Source: Oceanobacter kriegii DSM 6294 (GTDB taxonomy: Bacteria > Pseudomonadota > Gammaproteobacteria > Pseudomonadales > Oceanobacteraceae). From it: a DNA stretch of 64,000 bases. Below are positions 34,875-43,468 of the stretch, in pieces. Location: contig NZ_AUGV01000018.1 of NCBI RefSeq assembly GCF_000422845.1, forward strand, positions 1-64,000, written 5' to 3'. A model generated the notes under the pieces. That model was not told the DNA's origin, did not search any database, and worked only from the letters and a program-made list of their open reading frames with translations. Each line of letters starts with the position of its first letter. The first letter of the stretch is position 1. A program made the position numbers and the translations under genes.

Positions 34875-36416
34875 TTAATCAACGACGGGAAAACGGGCGC
34901 GACGCTCAAGGTCATCCAGATCGATGTTGTTACGCATATACATGGTGCTGGCGTCGAAGATCGGCTGGTGATCCCACTTTACCTCTTTGCCCTGCTGATG
35001 GGCGGCGGTCACAACCCGGCGGCGCTTCTGGTTGATGATGACGTCGCGGGTAATGGCCTCTACATCCCAGCGTTCGGCGGCTTCGGCACGGAAGGCGGCC
35101 ACCCTGTCGGCACATTCCGGCAGCTCGGCCAAATTGTGTTGCTCGGACGGATCGTCCTTGAGGTTGAACAGCTGTTCTGGGTCATCGCCACAACACACGT
35201 ATTTGAAATCCCCACGGCGAATCATAAACATCGGCGACGTCACACCCTCGCCCATGTATTCACCAATCACCTCGTCGTGGGCGTTGGCGTTATCGCCACG
35301 CAAATGCGGGTTGAGGCTGCGGCCATCCAGCGGCATGGCGTAATCGGTGTCGTCGTGGCCGGTGGCCCATTCAACGAAGGTGGGCAGCAAGTCCATGGTC
35401 GAAATCGACTGACGGATGCGACCCGCGCCAAAGTCAAAACCCTGCAAACCTTCTGGCGCGGCAATGATCATCGGCACCCGGGCAGACCACTCGAAGTAGC
35501 TCATTTTGTACCAGAGGCCACGTTCGCCCAGCATGTCGCCATGATCACCGGAGAACACCACGATGGTGTTTTTATCCAGACCGGTGTTTTTCAGGGTTTG
35601 TAGCAGTGCGCCAATCTGGTCATCGACGTAGCTGCAATTGCCGTAGTAAGCGTGGCGGGCATCGCGGATTTTCTGGTCCGCAATCTGGCTGCGGTCTTTC
35701 TGGTACACATGCAGCAGGCGTTTGGAATGCGGGTCTTGCTGGTCGTCGTCAATCTCGAACGACGGCATATCAATCTCGTCGTTGGAATAACGGTCCCAGT
35801 ATTCCTGCAAGCAGGCGTATGGGTCGTGCGGATGCGTCATCGACACCGTCAGACAAAACGGCCGCTCGTCGGAACCGCGTACGTAATCATTCAGATAGCG
35901 TTGGGCCTGAAACACGACTTCATCGTCGAAATCGAGCTGGTTGGTCCGTACCGCCACTCCGGCCTGAGTGACCGACGACATGTTGTGGTAGTAGCTCGGA
36001 CGCTCTTCGAAATTTTCCCAGTCCACCACCCAGCCGTAATCCGCCGGGTAAATATCCGTGGTCAGTCGTTCTTCATAACCGTGCAGCTGATCCGGGCCGC
36101 AAAAGTGCATCTTGCCGGACAGCGCGGTTTTATAGCCTTCGCGGCGCAGGTAATGAGCGAAGGTTGGAATATCGGCGGGGAAGTTGGCGGCGTTGTCGTA
36201 CGCGCCAATCTTGCTGGGCAGCTGCCCGCTCATCAGCACAAAGCGGCTGGGAGCACACAGCGGGCTGTTGCAATAAGCGGAATCAAATACCTGGCCACGC
36301 TCGGCCAGAGCATCCAGATGCGGGGTTTTGGCGACCTTGCCGCCGTACATTTTCAGCACTGGCGCGGCCATCTGGTCGGCCATGATGAACAGGATATTCG
36401 GTTGTTGCTGGGTCAT
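34875..36416 (-). CDS. betC: Choline sulfatase BetC
   Basis: Protein of 513 residues of the type I sulfatase family. Cys54 in PLCAPSR is the residue converted to formylglycine, with Arg58 of the motif. Metal ligands include Asp13 in FIMADQM and the pair in VVFSGDHGDMLGE. Length matches BetC (about 505-515). It hydrolyses choline-O-sulfate to choline and sulfate in the cytoplasm; no signal peptide. Start at 36416 has GGAG upstream and gives MTQQQPNILFIMADQ; the longer frame to 36485 is rejected. It diverges from a LysR gene and leads the betC-choX-sulP series. Confidence 0.94.
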   Translation of the reverse strand: MTQQQPNILFIMADQMAAPVLKMYGGKVAKTPHLDALAERGQVFDSAYCNSPLCAPSRFVLMSGQLPSKIGAYDNAANFPADIPTFAHYLRREGYKTALSGKMHFCGPDQLHGYEERLTTDIYPADYGWVVDWENFEERPSYYHNMSSVTQAGVAVRTNQLDFDDEVVFQAQRYLNDYVRGSDERPFCLTVSMTHPHDPYACLQEYWDRYSNDEIDMPSFEIDDDQQDPHSKRLLHVYQKDRSQIADQKIRDARHAYYGNCSYVDDQIGALLQTLKNTGLDKNTIVVFSGDHGDMLGERGLWYKMSYFEWSARVPMIIAAPEGLQGFDFGAGRIRQSISTMDLLPTFVEWATGHDDTDYAMPLDGRSLNPHLRGDNANAHDEVIGEYMGEGVTSPMFMIRRGDFKYVCCGDDPEQLFNLKDDPSEQHNLAELPECADRVAAFRAEAAERWDVEAITRDVIINQKRRRVVTAAHQQGKEVKWDHQPIFDASTMYMRNNIDLDDLERRARFPVVD

Positions 36417-36603
36417 ACGTGCTCCGCTGGTCACACTGGTGATGGCTGTTTGATGCCAACCTGCAAAGCCAACAGACAAGGCCAACCACCATCCGATATT
36501 TCAGTTTTTTGCCCGCCGACGACGTCTGGGCCTTTTTCCAATGTATCGTTCAGTGAATCTCTGTAAACTGCCCGGCAACTTATGCCAGCCATTAGGTGAG
36601 CTA

Positions 36604-37503
36604 ATGCCACTCCATGACCAATTGCCCACATTGCAAGCACTTGTGACCTTTGAAGCCGCTGCACGCCATCAGAATTTCACCGCGGCAGCGAAGGAGCTGG
36701 GCACCACACAATCGGCCGTAAGCCAGCAGGTACGGGGACTGGAGCAAGAACTGGGAATTGCGCTGTTCGAGCGAATCTATCGGGGCGTAGCGCTGACCGA
36801 AAGCGGTCAGGAACTGTACAAAGTGGCCAGAGGCAGCTTGCGGGACATCGCCGATTGCAGCGAAAAACTGCGCACCCACCGCGATAAAAAAACCCTCAAT
36901 GTCGCAACCGATTTCGCTTTTGCCGCTTTCTGGCTATTACCGCGACTGCCCGACTTCCGCCAACGTCACCCGGATATTGAAGTACGCATCGTCACGTCAC
37001 AGGAGCGCCACTTGCTGCTGGCCGCCGATATCGATGTCGCCATTCTGTTTTCCAGTCCGGCGGCGCACCCCAAAGCCTTACGGCTGTTCGGTGAGCAGGT
37101 GATGCCTGTGTGCAGTCCGGCCTTTTTGCAGCAACACGGTCCGGTGCGCAGCCACAAGGGGCTGGCATCACTGCCGATGCTGAAGCTGCGGGTGGATGAC
37201 AGCCAATACTGGTTTCAGTGGGCCGACTACTTTGCCGCCCGCAACAGTCAGGTAGAACCCGGCGAACCGGTGCTGACGTTTGATAACTACACCCTGCTGA
37301 TTCAGGCAGCGATTGCCGGTCAGGGACTGGCACTGGGTTGGAAACATCTGGTCGATGAAATGCTCAGCAATGGCCTGTTGGTTGGGCTGGAGGAGTACAG
37401 CGCCCGTTCAGACAACGGCTATTACCTGGTCGAACCGCAACCGGGTACCCGTTCGCTGGCCAGACAAGCGTTGCTGGACTGGTTTGAAGAGATCAGTGTT
37501 TGA
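36604..37503 (+). CDS. LysR-family regulator of the choline-sulfate genes
   Basis: Protein of 299 residues: HTH at about 20-45 (NFTAAAKELGTTQSAVSQQVRGLEQELG) and a GcvA-type effector domain. The start at 36604 has AGGTGA upstream and gives the expected N-terminus MPLHDQLPTLQALVTFEAAARH; an ATG at 36541 is in frame but lacks support. It diverges from betC with a 187-bp gap, the standard layout for the choline-sulfate utilisation regulator. No clear dyad was spotted in the gap. A heptamer repeat begins just after the stop codon. Confidence 0.9.
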   Translation: MPLHDQLPTLQALVTFEAAARHQNFTAAAKELGTTQSAVSQQVRGLEQELGIALFERIYRGVALTESGQELYKVARGSLRDIADCSEKLRTHRDKKTLNVATDFAFAAFWLLPRLPDFRQRHPDIEVRIVTSQERHLLLAADIDVAILFSSPAAHPKALRLFGEQVMPVCSPAFLQQHGPVRSHKGLASLPMLKLRVDDSQYWFQWADYFAARNSQVEPGEPVLTFDNYTLLIQAAIAGQGLALGWKHLVDEMLSNGLLVGLEEYSARSDNGYYLVEPQPGTRSLARQALLDWFEEISV

Positions 37504-37514
37504 GGGAGCTGCAG

Positions 37515-37549
37515 GTCGGGTGTCGGGTGTCGGGTGTCGGATGTCAGGT
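37515..37549. repeat. Heptamer tandem repeat, about 5 copies of GTCGGGT
   Basis: Three perfect copies then two with single changes (GTCGGAT, GTCAGGT), starting 12 bp after the LysR stop codon. Same family and position class as 19761-19816. The rest of the 207-bp gap to the tannase gene shows no gene. Confidence 0.88.
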
Positions 37550-37710
37550 GTCGGAGAAGACTATAGAAAAGATACGAATGGCCGCAGTCAACGTGACTGC
37601 GACCATCCGAACCAGCAGGTGCCACCCTGCCACCAATTGGACCCGCCCGGCAACGGAGAGAACACCGGACGGGGTACTGCCATCGTGCGCGTCGTGCTGA
37701 ACTTGTCGGA

Positions 37711-39486
37711 CTACAGCTGGCAGCTAAAGTTCTCGGCAGAATCAATATCGCCACTGCCGTTGTAACGCGCTACCTGCGGGTACGGACACAGTGGACGAGT
37801 ACGGTCTTCGGCCCAGTCATCTGGCAGCTCGGTGTTTTCGCCACCGGCGTTATCCACACCACGCGCAGTGGCTACTACCGCCTCTGGTGCTTCGCCCTGC
37901 TCAACCCAGGCAATCAGCGGGGTCAGCATGTCGAACTGATCGGTCGACAAACCACCACGACAGTGGCCCATACCCGGCACCGCGTAGAAGCGGGCAAAGG
38001 CTTCGGCATCGCCTGTGCCTTCATCCAGGGAGTCATACCAGTCGGCAGTGTCCTGCACCGAGAAGATGGCATCAGAAACACCGTGATACACCATGATCTT
38101 GCCACCGCGATCTTTCAGCGTGCTCATGTCCTGCGGGCTTGGCGGAGCCATAAAGTCCATCGCTGATTCGGTGTATACATCGGTGGTGGTTTCGGTGTTG
38201 GCCGCCAGGGTGTCGAGGTCAGAATCGAACACAAACGCCGAGCCATCGAAGTTGGCAATGTTGAAGTCGGCCAGCTCAACCGGGGCGGTGTTGAAGATCA
38301 TCGCCACTGCGCCGGAATCGCGGGTGATCGGTGCGCTGAAGTCCCAGCTCATCACATCAGAACCGGCAATGCCGTGGTCGAATGGGAACGAGTTGTAGAT
38401 GGTCTCGCCAGTGGAGGTTTGCACCCCGGCGTAGACGGCTTCAATCACGTCTTTCTGCTGTTGGGTCAGACAGCTGCCATCCCGTTCGGCGTCGCAGGTC
38501 GCCACATCGGTCTGAATATCAAACGCCGTCTGACAGGCCTGGAAGTCCTGCACCATGCCGTCTTCCACACCATCCAGCGCATCACATTGCTCCAGCACAG
38601 CCGCTGCCACCGTGGCATGTTCTGCGGCAGTAAACGCAGTGCTCAGGTCAGCCGTATCGGTGCCATCAATAGTGGCATAGGCTTGTGCGCCACCAATATT
38701 TGCCACGGCGGCTTTTGGCAAACGATAGCCCGGTGCGCCGACCAGAATGCCGTCGTACTGATCGGCATAACGGGTCGCGGCCACCATGGCGTGACGACCA
38801 CCGTTGGAGCAACCACCGTAATAACTACGATCTGGGCCTTTGCCGTAGGTTTGTTCAATCACCGACTTGGCCATTGGCGTCAGTGTTCCGGCTGCCTGAT
38901 AACCGTAATCCAGACGGGCTTGTGGGTCGTAACCGAAGGTCGGCAGGCCCGGGCTATGACCGGCGTCAGAGCTGATCACCGCAAACCCCATCGACAGGGC
39001 GTTAGACAAGGAGCCACCGCCGTGGGCACCTTCGGCGGTGCGCACACTGCCATCCAGTCCACCATTACCCTGATAGAAGAAGCGGCCATTCCAGTCGACC
39101 GGCAAGCGGATCTCAAAGCCAATGGCGTAGTCCTTGCCATCGACGTCGCTGGTGCGTGGGTTCATATAGCCAGACACCAGACAGTGTTCACCAATGGCGG
39201 TATCCGCCACGGTTAACGTGCCTGCGGCGATGGTTTCAACCGAGGTGATGGTGGTGTTGTCGTAAGCCAGCGTACCGGCCAGGGAATCGCACGAACCGGT
39301 GAAGGTACTGGCGGTGGCGGCGCTGAGTTGTGGGATCGGGTTTGTGGCAACGTTGTTATCGCTGCTGTCGTTGTCTGAACCGCAACCGGTTAACAACACA
39401 GCCGCTACCAGTGCGGTAGCCAGCGAGGGACGAACAAACGGCATACGGCCGCTGTCCGCGTTCTGCGCGGAGTGCTGACGAGTCAT
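37711..39486 (-). CDS. Tannase/feruloyl esterase-family lipoprotein
   Basis: Protein of 591 residues. Lipoprotein signal peptide with lipobox LLTGC (Cys about 35) and an acidic, Ser/Asn-rich linker, so it is membrane-anchored. The alpha/beta-hydrolase domain of the tannase/feruloyl-esterase family has nucleophile Ser in YYGGCSNGGRHAMV, acid in the region VYHGVSDAIFS and His in GMGHCRGG; paired cysteines near the Ser and His fit the family's bridging disulfide. It would cut feruloyl, coumaroyl or galloyl esters and supply free acids to the downstream genes at 41956-49784. A palindrome with ACAATT cores lies before its start. Confidence 0.9.
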   Translation of the reverse strand: MTRQHSAQNADSGRMPFVRPSLATALVAAVLLTGCGSDNDSSDNNVATNPIPQLSAATASTFTGSCDSLAGTLAYDNTTITSVETIAAGTLTVADTAIGEHCLVSGYMNPRTSDVDGKDYAIGFEIRLPVDWNGRFFYQGNGGLDGSVRTAEGAHGGGSLSNALSMGFAVISSDAGHSPGLPTFGYDPQARLDYGYQAAGTLTPMAKSVIEQTYGKGPDRSYYGGCSNGGRHAMVAATRYADQYDGILVGAPGYRLPKAAVANIGGAQAYATIDGTDTADLSTAFTAAEHATVAAAVLEQCDALDGVEDGMVQDFQACQTAFDIQTDVATCDAERDGSCLTQQQKDVIEAVYAGVQTSTGETIYNSFPFDHGIAGSDVMSWDFSAPITRDSGAVAMIFNTAPVELADFNIANFDGSAFVFDSDLDTLAANTETTTDVYTESAMDFMAPPSPQDMSTLKDRGGKIMVYHGVSDAIFSVQDTADWYDSLDEGTGDAEAFARFYAVPGMGHCRGGLSTDQFDMLTPLIAWVEQGEAPEAVVATARGVDNAGGENTELPDDWAEDRTRPLCPYPQVARYNGSGDIDSAENFSCQL

Positions 39487-39501
39487 TGGAAAGCTCCATC
39501 A

Positions 39502-39538
39502 AATTGTTTTGTTATTTTTGTTTAAGTGCAAAACAATT
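39502..39538. promoter_or_regulatory. Inverted repeat AATTGTTTTG-N17-CAAAACAATT before the tannase gene
   Basis: Perfect 10-bp arms (39502-39511 and 39529-39538), 16 bp upstream of the tannase start on the minus strand. The right arm continues as ACAATTGT, itself a palindrome. Similar ACAATT-containing sites stand before the third dctP and vdh, suggesting one regulator, probably the MarR protein next door. Confidence 0.55.
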
Positions 39539-39623
39539 GTTTTTTAAAGCAATCAGTCTATCCAATAAGTTTTATCTCAAAAGCCATTACATTTAACGGA
39601 TGCGAGAACGTCACTCCAGACAC

Positions 39624-39649
39624 AAAAAAACCGGCACTTGGCCGGTTTT
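39624..39649 (-). terminator. Intrinsic terminator after marR
   Basis: AAAACCGGC and GCCGGTTTT arms with a 5-base loop; on the minus strand followed by a T-run. It ends the MarR transcript before the tannase promoter. Confidence 0.88.
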
Positions 39650-39694
39650 GAAACTTGCGTTTTACGTGCGCTCCAAAGGGACATAAAAGCGTTG

Positions 39695-40162
39695 TCAGTC
39701 GTCACCATCACGGGCAGCACACAGCCGTGCCAACATATCCAGCAGCAGCTCTTTTTCACCTGGACGCAGCACTTTTTCCAACTCACCTTCGTGCTGCAAC
39801 ACCCGCTGGCGCAGCCTTTCATAGAAGCTTTCGCCGTTGTCCGTCAGGTACAAGGCATAGGAACGACGGTCGGTGCGGGATGGCCTGCGCTCCACCAGCT
39901 CCAGCTTTTCGAGCTTGTCGACCGCAGCCACCATGGCCGAACGGTCGTTGCCCAGCGCCTGGGCGATGGCGGTTTGGGTGCGGCCCGGGTTTTCCTTCAC
40001 CAGCGTCAGCACACCAAACAGGCCCGGGCTGATGCCAAGGTCGTTACAGGCGTCTGCAAAGCTGTTGAAAAACACCATTTGAGTACGGCGTAAACGGTAG
40101 CCGATTAATTGATGCAACATGCCAAAATCGAGGGTATCGGAGGGATTGTCAGAAGCGGACAT
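39695..40162 (-). CDS. MarR-family transcriptional regulator of hydroxycinnamate genes
   Basis: Protein of 155 residues with the MarR winged-helix core: GISPGLFGVLTLVKENPGRTQTAIAQALGNDRSAMVAAVDKLEKLELVERRPSRTDRRSYALYLT, with the DxRS-like wing RTDRRSY. MarR repressors such as HcaR, FerR and CouR respond to hydroxycinnamoyl-CoA. It lies between the tannase and a DctP gene, 1.8 kb from vdh. Start at 40162 is chosen because the frame above it (to 40264) does not resemble MarR proteins; no strong ribosome-binding site is seen for either. ATAATTGC-N16-GCAATTAT upstream may be its own operator. Confidence 0.87.
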   Translation of the reverse strand: MSASDNPSDTLDFGMLHQLIGYRLRRTQMVFFNSFADACNDLGISPGLFGVLTLVKENPGRTQTAIAQALGNDRSAMVAAVDKLEKLELVERRPSRTDRRSYALYLTDNGESFYERLRQRVLQHEGELEKVLRPGEKELLLDMLARLCAARDGDD

Positions 40163-40192
40163 GGGAAAAGGAAGTGCCTTGAGCCAGAAACG

Positions 40193-40224
40193 ATAATTGC
40201 CAGATTGTAGCAAACTGCAATTAT
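40193..40224. promoter_or_regulatory. Dyad ATAATTGC-N16-GCAATTAT upstream of marR
   Basis: Perfect 8-bp arms at 40193-40200 and 40217-40224, with an inner TTG-TAG-CAA dyad. It lies 30 bp before the marR start, where an autorepressor would bind. Confidence 0.5.
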
Positions 40225-40381
40225 AACGCCATGCAACAAAGGTGACCTTCCTGAGCCATCGCAAGCCGTTTCAGGAATTGAGTGTCGGACGCGGAGGAAA
40301 CCGACACCAGCGCCCCGGTGCAAGGGAGCTAACTGGCATCGGCTTCCAAACCGATCACGCTAAAGCGGGGTCAATCTCAGC

Positions 40382-41422
40382 CTAGTGACCAACCTGCTTG
40401 CGGTACTTCTCAATCAGGGCGTTGGCCTTGTCGTACAGACGCTGGCCGTCGTCGTCCATGTCATCAATCCAGTCATCGGTAACCGACTGCGCTTGCTTGC
40501 GCCACATGGCCACTTCGGATTCTGGCAGCGTGTAGAAGCTGTTGCCATTCTTCACCGCCACTTCACGAGCAGTGGCTTCGTAGTTATCGAACAACTGACC
40601 AATGTGCTGGGCCAGCGGAATGCCGGAGTTGTTGTCGATCACCTTTTTCAAATCGTCAGGCAGCTTGTCGTAGGCCTTCTTGTTCATGCTGAAAGCAAAG
40701 AACTGGGCATACAGGCCACGCTCGCCTTTGATCTCGGTGTGGTAAGGGGTTTGCTCATGAATTTTCAGTGGCGCAACCACTTCAAACGGCAGCACCGCCA
40801 CGTCCAGCACCCCTTTCGACAAGGCACTGGTCATCTGGGTCACTGGCATAAAGATCGCGCTGGCTTCGACGTTGCTGAACACCTCGGCCATGGCCTTGTT
40901 CGGCGCACGCACTTTCTGGTTAGCAAGGTCCGATACCTGCTTTATCTGACTGTTACGCGCATGCAGTGAACCTGGCGCGTGGGTGTGCAGCGCCAGAATG
41001 TGGACGGAATCCAGCTCGTCCTGCATCTCGGTTTCGGCGTATTCCTGCAACGCCATGGAGGTGGCTTCTGCGCTGGCTGGCATAAACGGCAGCTCAAACA
41101 CAGAGCCCTTCGGGAAACGGCCCGGCGTATAACCGGCAACGGTCCAGGTAATGTCGGCAACGCCCTTGCGCGCCTGGTCAAACAGCTGCGGTGGCTTACC
41201 GCCCATCTGCATGGCCGGGTACACATCAATCTTGATGCGACCGTCGGATTCCTTCATCACCTTGTCGGCCCAGGGTTGCAGGAACTGACGATGCGCCATC
41301 GACATTGGCGGCAGGAAGTGATGCAGCTTGAATGAGTATTCGGGTTCAGCGGCCTGTGCATTCACTGCGGTCAGGCTGCCCAGCGTGATGCCCAACGACA
41401 CCAGCAGAGTCTTGATCTTCAT
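40382..41422 (-). CDS. dctP: TRAP transporter substrate-binding protein DctP (third paralogue)
   Basis: Protein of 346 residues with a signal peptide ending NAQA-AEPEY and the DctP fold (KVMKESDGRIKIDVYPAMQMGGKPPQLFDQARKGVADITWTV; KVRAPNK). It is a close relative of the proteins at 496-1575 and 17023-18075, and like the first has no dctQM beside it. Between the MarR gene and the ferulate operon, it is probably the binding protein for hydroxycinnamates, perhaps sharing the membrane part encoded at 15186-17026. A CAACAATTTGTTG palindrome lies upstream. Confidence 0.93.
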   Translation of the reverse strand: MKIKTLLVSLGITLGSLTAVNAQAAEPEYSFKLHHFLPPMSMAHRQFLQPWADKVMKESDGRIKIDVYPAMQMGGKPPQLFDQARKGVADITWTVAGYTPGRFPKGSVFELPFMPASAEATSMALQEYAETEMQDELDSVHILALHTHAPGSLHARNSQIKQVSDLANQKVRAPNKAMAEVFSNVEASAIFMPVTQMTSALSKGVLDVAVLPFEVVAPLKIHEQTPYHTEIKGERGLYAQFFAFSMNKKAYDKLPDDLKKVIDNNSGIPLAQHIGQLFDNYEATAREVAVKNGNSFYTLPESEVAMWRKQAQSVTDDWIDDMDDDGQRLYDKANALIEKYRKQVGH

Positions 41423-41955
41423 GGTTCACACCCAGGTTATTTTTATATTGGTTTGTGTTTCAGATTGCCGTGGCTGATGCTCGCCGTGGGCAGTCGATCA
41501 GCCGATCCATCACCAATCTGATGGCAACGAGTGTGTTTTACGCACATTGTTTATGTCAACAACAATTTGTTGGGCATATTACCTGATCCGGGTCATCACA
41601 GGTCGTCAACGCGTCACCTGACGGGGCCGTACAGATTCCAATTTTTTATTTAAATTCAAACACTTAAAAAACCTATTCTGCCGAAAATCCGTCGCTGTAA
41701 CAAAACAGGCCAGGCTGATTTGAGCCTTCCAGTCTACGCCTTTGGTCTTAGTCGTTTCAGAAATCCATTGAAAATTGTTGTGGTACTAAACTATATTTTC
41801 AGGCAACAATAAGATCGAAGCTCAATAACCCGAGCCCGAAAACCACCGCTGATGCGGTTACTGTACTCGCCAGACACCGCCTCGATTCGGGCCAGTTACT
41901 GCAGCGCGTACCCAAGCCACAACGTTATCCACTCAAAATAAAAACGGAGATAACA
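41423..41955. promoter_or_regulatory. Divergent control region of dctP and the vdh operon
   Basis: A 533-bp gene-free gap. It contains the perfect palindrome CAACAA-T-TTGTTG (41560-41572), inside a longer imperfect dyad. A split pair ATTGTTG (41774-41780) and CAACAAT (41804-41810) flanks TACTAAACTATATTTT, a plausible promoter core for vdh. The matching CAACAA/TTGTTG elements suggest one repressor for both directions. AT-rich DNA fills much of 41636-41690. Confidence 0.55.
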
Positions 41956-43353
41956 ATGAACTTTGAACGCCTGAACCCACTGACTGGCGACGTCGCCAGC
42001 ACTGCTGTTGCCATGCAAGCCAGCGATATTGCCGCGGTAACAGAAACCGCTCAGAAAGGCTTTGAAGCCTGGTCGGAAATGGGCCCTAACGCCCGTCGTA
42101 CTGTATTGCTGAAAGCCGCCGATGCCCTGGCTGCCCGTCAGGCCGACTTTATCGATGCCATGGCCAATGAAATTGGCGCGACCGCTGGCTGGGCTGGCTT
42201 CAACGTTATGCTGGCCACCTCCATGCTGCGCGAAGCGGCTTCCCTGACCACCCAGATTTCCGGCGAAGTAATCCCTTCCGACAAGCCGGGCTGTCTGGCC
42301 ATGGCCGTGCGCCAGCCCGTCGGCGTGATTCTGGGCATTGCGCCATGGAACGCCCCTATCATTCTGGGTGTGCGTGCTATCTCTACCGCACTGGCCTGTG
42401 GCAACGCCGTGATCCTCAAGTGCTCTGAAATTTGCCCGCGCACGCACTCGCTGATTATTGAAGCACTGGCCGAAGCCGGTTTCCCGGAAGGCACCGTCAA
42501 CTACGTAACCAACGCACCTGCGGATGCCGGTGAGGTGGTTGGTGCCCTGATCGACGCGCCACAGGTAAAACGCATTAACTTCACCGGTTCTACCGACGTG
42601 GGCCGCATCATTGCCAAGCGCGCCGCCGAACACCTGAAGCCATGTCTGCTGGAACTGGGTGGTAAAGCCCCGTTCGTGGTGCTGGAAGATGCCGACCTGG
42701 ACGAAGCGGTAAAAGCTGCGTCTTTCGGTGCCTATATGAATCAGGGTCAGATCTGTATGTCGACCGAGCGCCTGGTGGTGGTTGAGTCGGTGGCTGAAGC
42801 ATTCGCTGCCAAGCTGGCCGCCAAGGTATCCAAAATGGAAACCGGCGACCCACGTGAAAACAACACCCCGCTGGGTGCCGTGGTGGACCTGAAGACCGCC
42901 CACAAGGTGAATGAGCTGATCGACGACGCCGTATCCAAAGGCGCGTCCATTCTGGCAGGCGGCAAAGCCGATTCCGTGCTGATGCCTGCCACCCTGCTGG
43001 GCAACGTCACCAAGGAAATGCGCATCTACAGCGAAGAAAGCTTCGGTCCGGTGTGCGCCATGATCATCGCCAAGGACGAAGCCGACGCCATTCGCATTGC
43101 CAACGACAGCGAATACGGTCTGAGTGCTTCGGTATTTACCCAGAACACTGCTCGCGGCCTGAAGGTTGCCAAGCAAATCCATTCCGGTATTTGCCACGTT
43201 AACGGTGCCACCGTACACGACGAAGCCCAGATGCCATTTGGTGGTGTTGGCGCTTCCGGTTATGGCCGTTTTGGTGGTCAGGCTGGCATCGACCAGTTCA
43301 GCGAGCTGCGCTGGATCACCATGGAAACCGAGCCGGGTCACTATCCCATTTAA
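41956..43353 (+). CDS. vdh: Vanillin dehydrogenase (aldehyde dehydrogenase family)
   Basis: Protein of 465 residues with all ALDH landmarks: Asn132 in APWNAPI, Lys155 in VILKCSE, the NAD loop FTGSTDVGR, Glu233 in LELGGKAP and catalytic Cys267 in NQGQICMS. Sequence style is that of vanillin/salicylaldehyde dehydrogenases. It oxidises vanillin to vanillate and 4-hydroxybenzaldehyde to 4-hydroxybenzoate. First gene of vdh-ech-aat-acd-fcs, with CGGAGAT before the ATG. Products feed VanAB and PobA in this window. Confidence 0.92.
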   Translation: MNFERLNPLTGDVASTAVAMQASDIAAVTETAQKGFEAWSEMGPNARRTVLLKAADALAARQADFIDAMANEIGATAGWAGFNVMLATSMLREAASLTTQISGEVIPSDKPGCLAMAVRQPVGVILGIAPWNAPIILGVRAISTALACGNAVILKCSEICPRTHSLIIEALAEAGFPEGTVNYVTNAPADAGEVVGALIDAPQVKRINFTGSTDVGRIIAKRAAEHLKPCLLELGGKAPFVVLEDADLDEAVKAASFGAYMNQGQICMSTERLVVVESVAEAFAAKLAAKVSKMETGDPRENNTPLGAVVDLKTAHKVNELIDDAVSKGASILAGGKADSVLMPATLLGNVTKEMRIYSEESFGPVCAMIIAKDEADAIRIANDSEYGLSASVFTQNTARGLKVAKQIHSGICHVNGATVHDEAQMPFGGVGASGYGRFGGQAGIDQFSELRWITMETEPGHYPI

Positions 43354-43406
43354 GACGCCAATTTAAGGCGCCCATTAAGACACCCAATTAATACAACCCA
43401 TTCCAT

Positions 43407-43431
43407 CAGCGCAGCCGCCGTGGCTGTGCTG
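43407..43431 (+). other. Intercistronic hairpin between vdh and ech
   Basis: CAGCGCAGCC pairs with GGCTGTGCTG (10 bp, one G-U), loop GCCGT. No T-run follows, so a stability or processing element in the operon mRNA is likelier than a terminator. Confidence 0.5.
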
Positions 43432-43468
43432 ACTGACCACTGACAAGAATTTAAAAAGGTTGAGAGAC

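Noticed and set aside
41896-43341. 481-residue antisense open frame over vdh
   Set aside because: Shadow of a clear aldehyde dehydrogenase gene; composition of the translation is typical of antisense frames.
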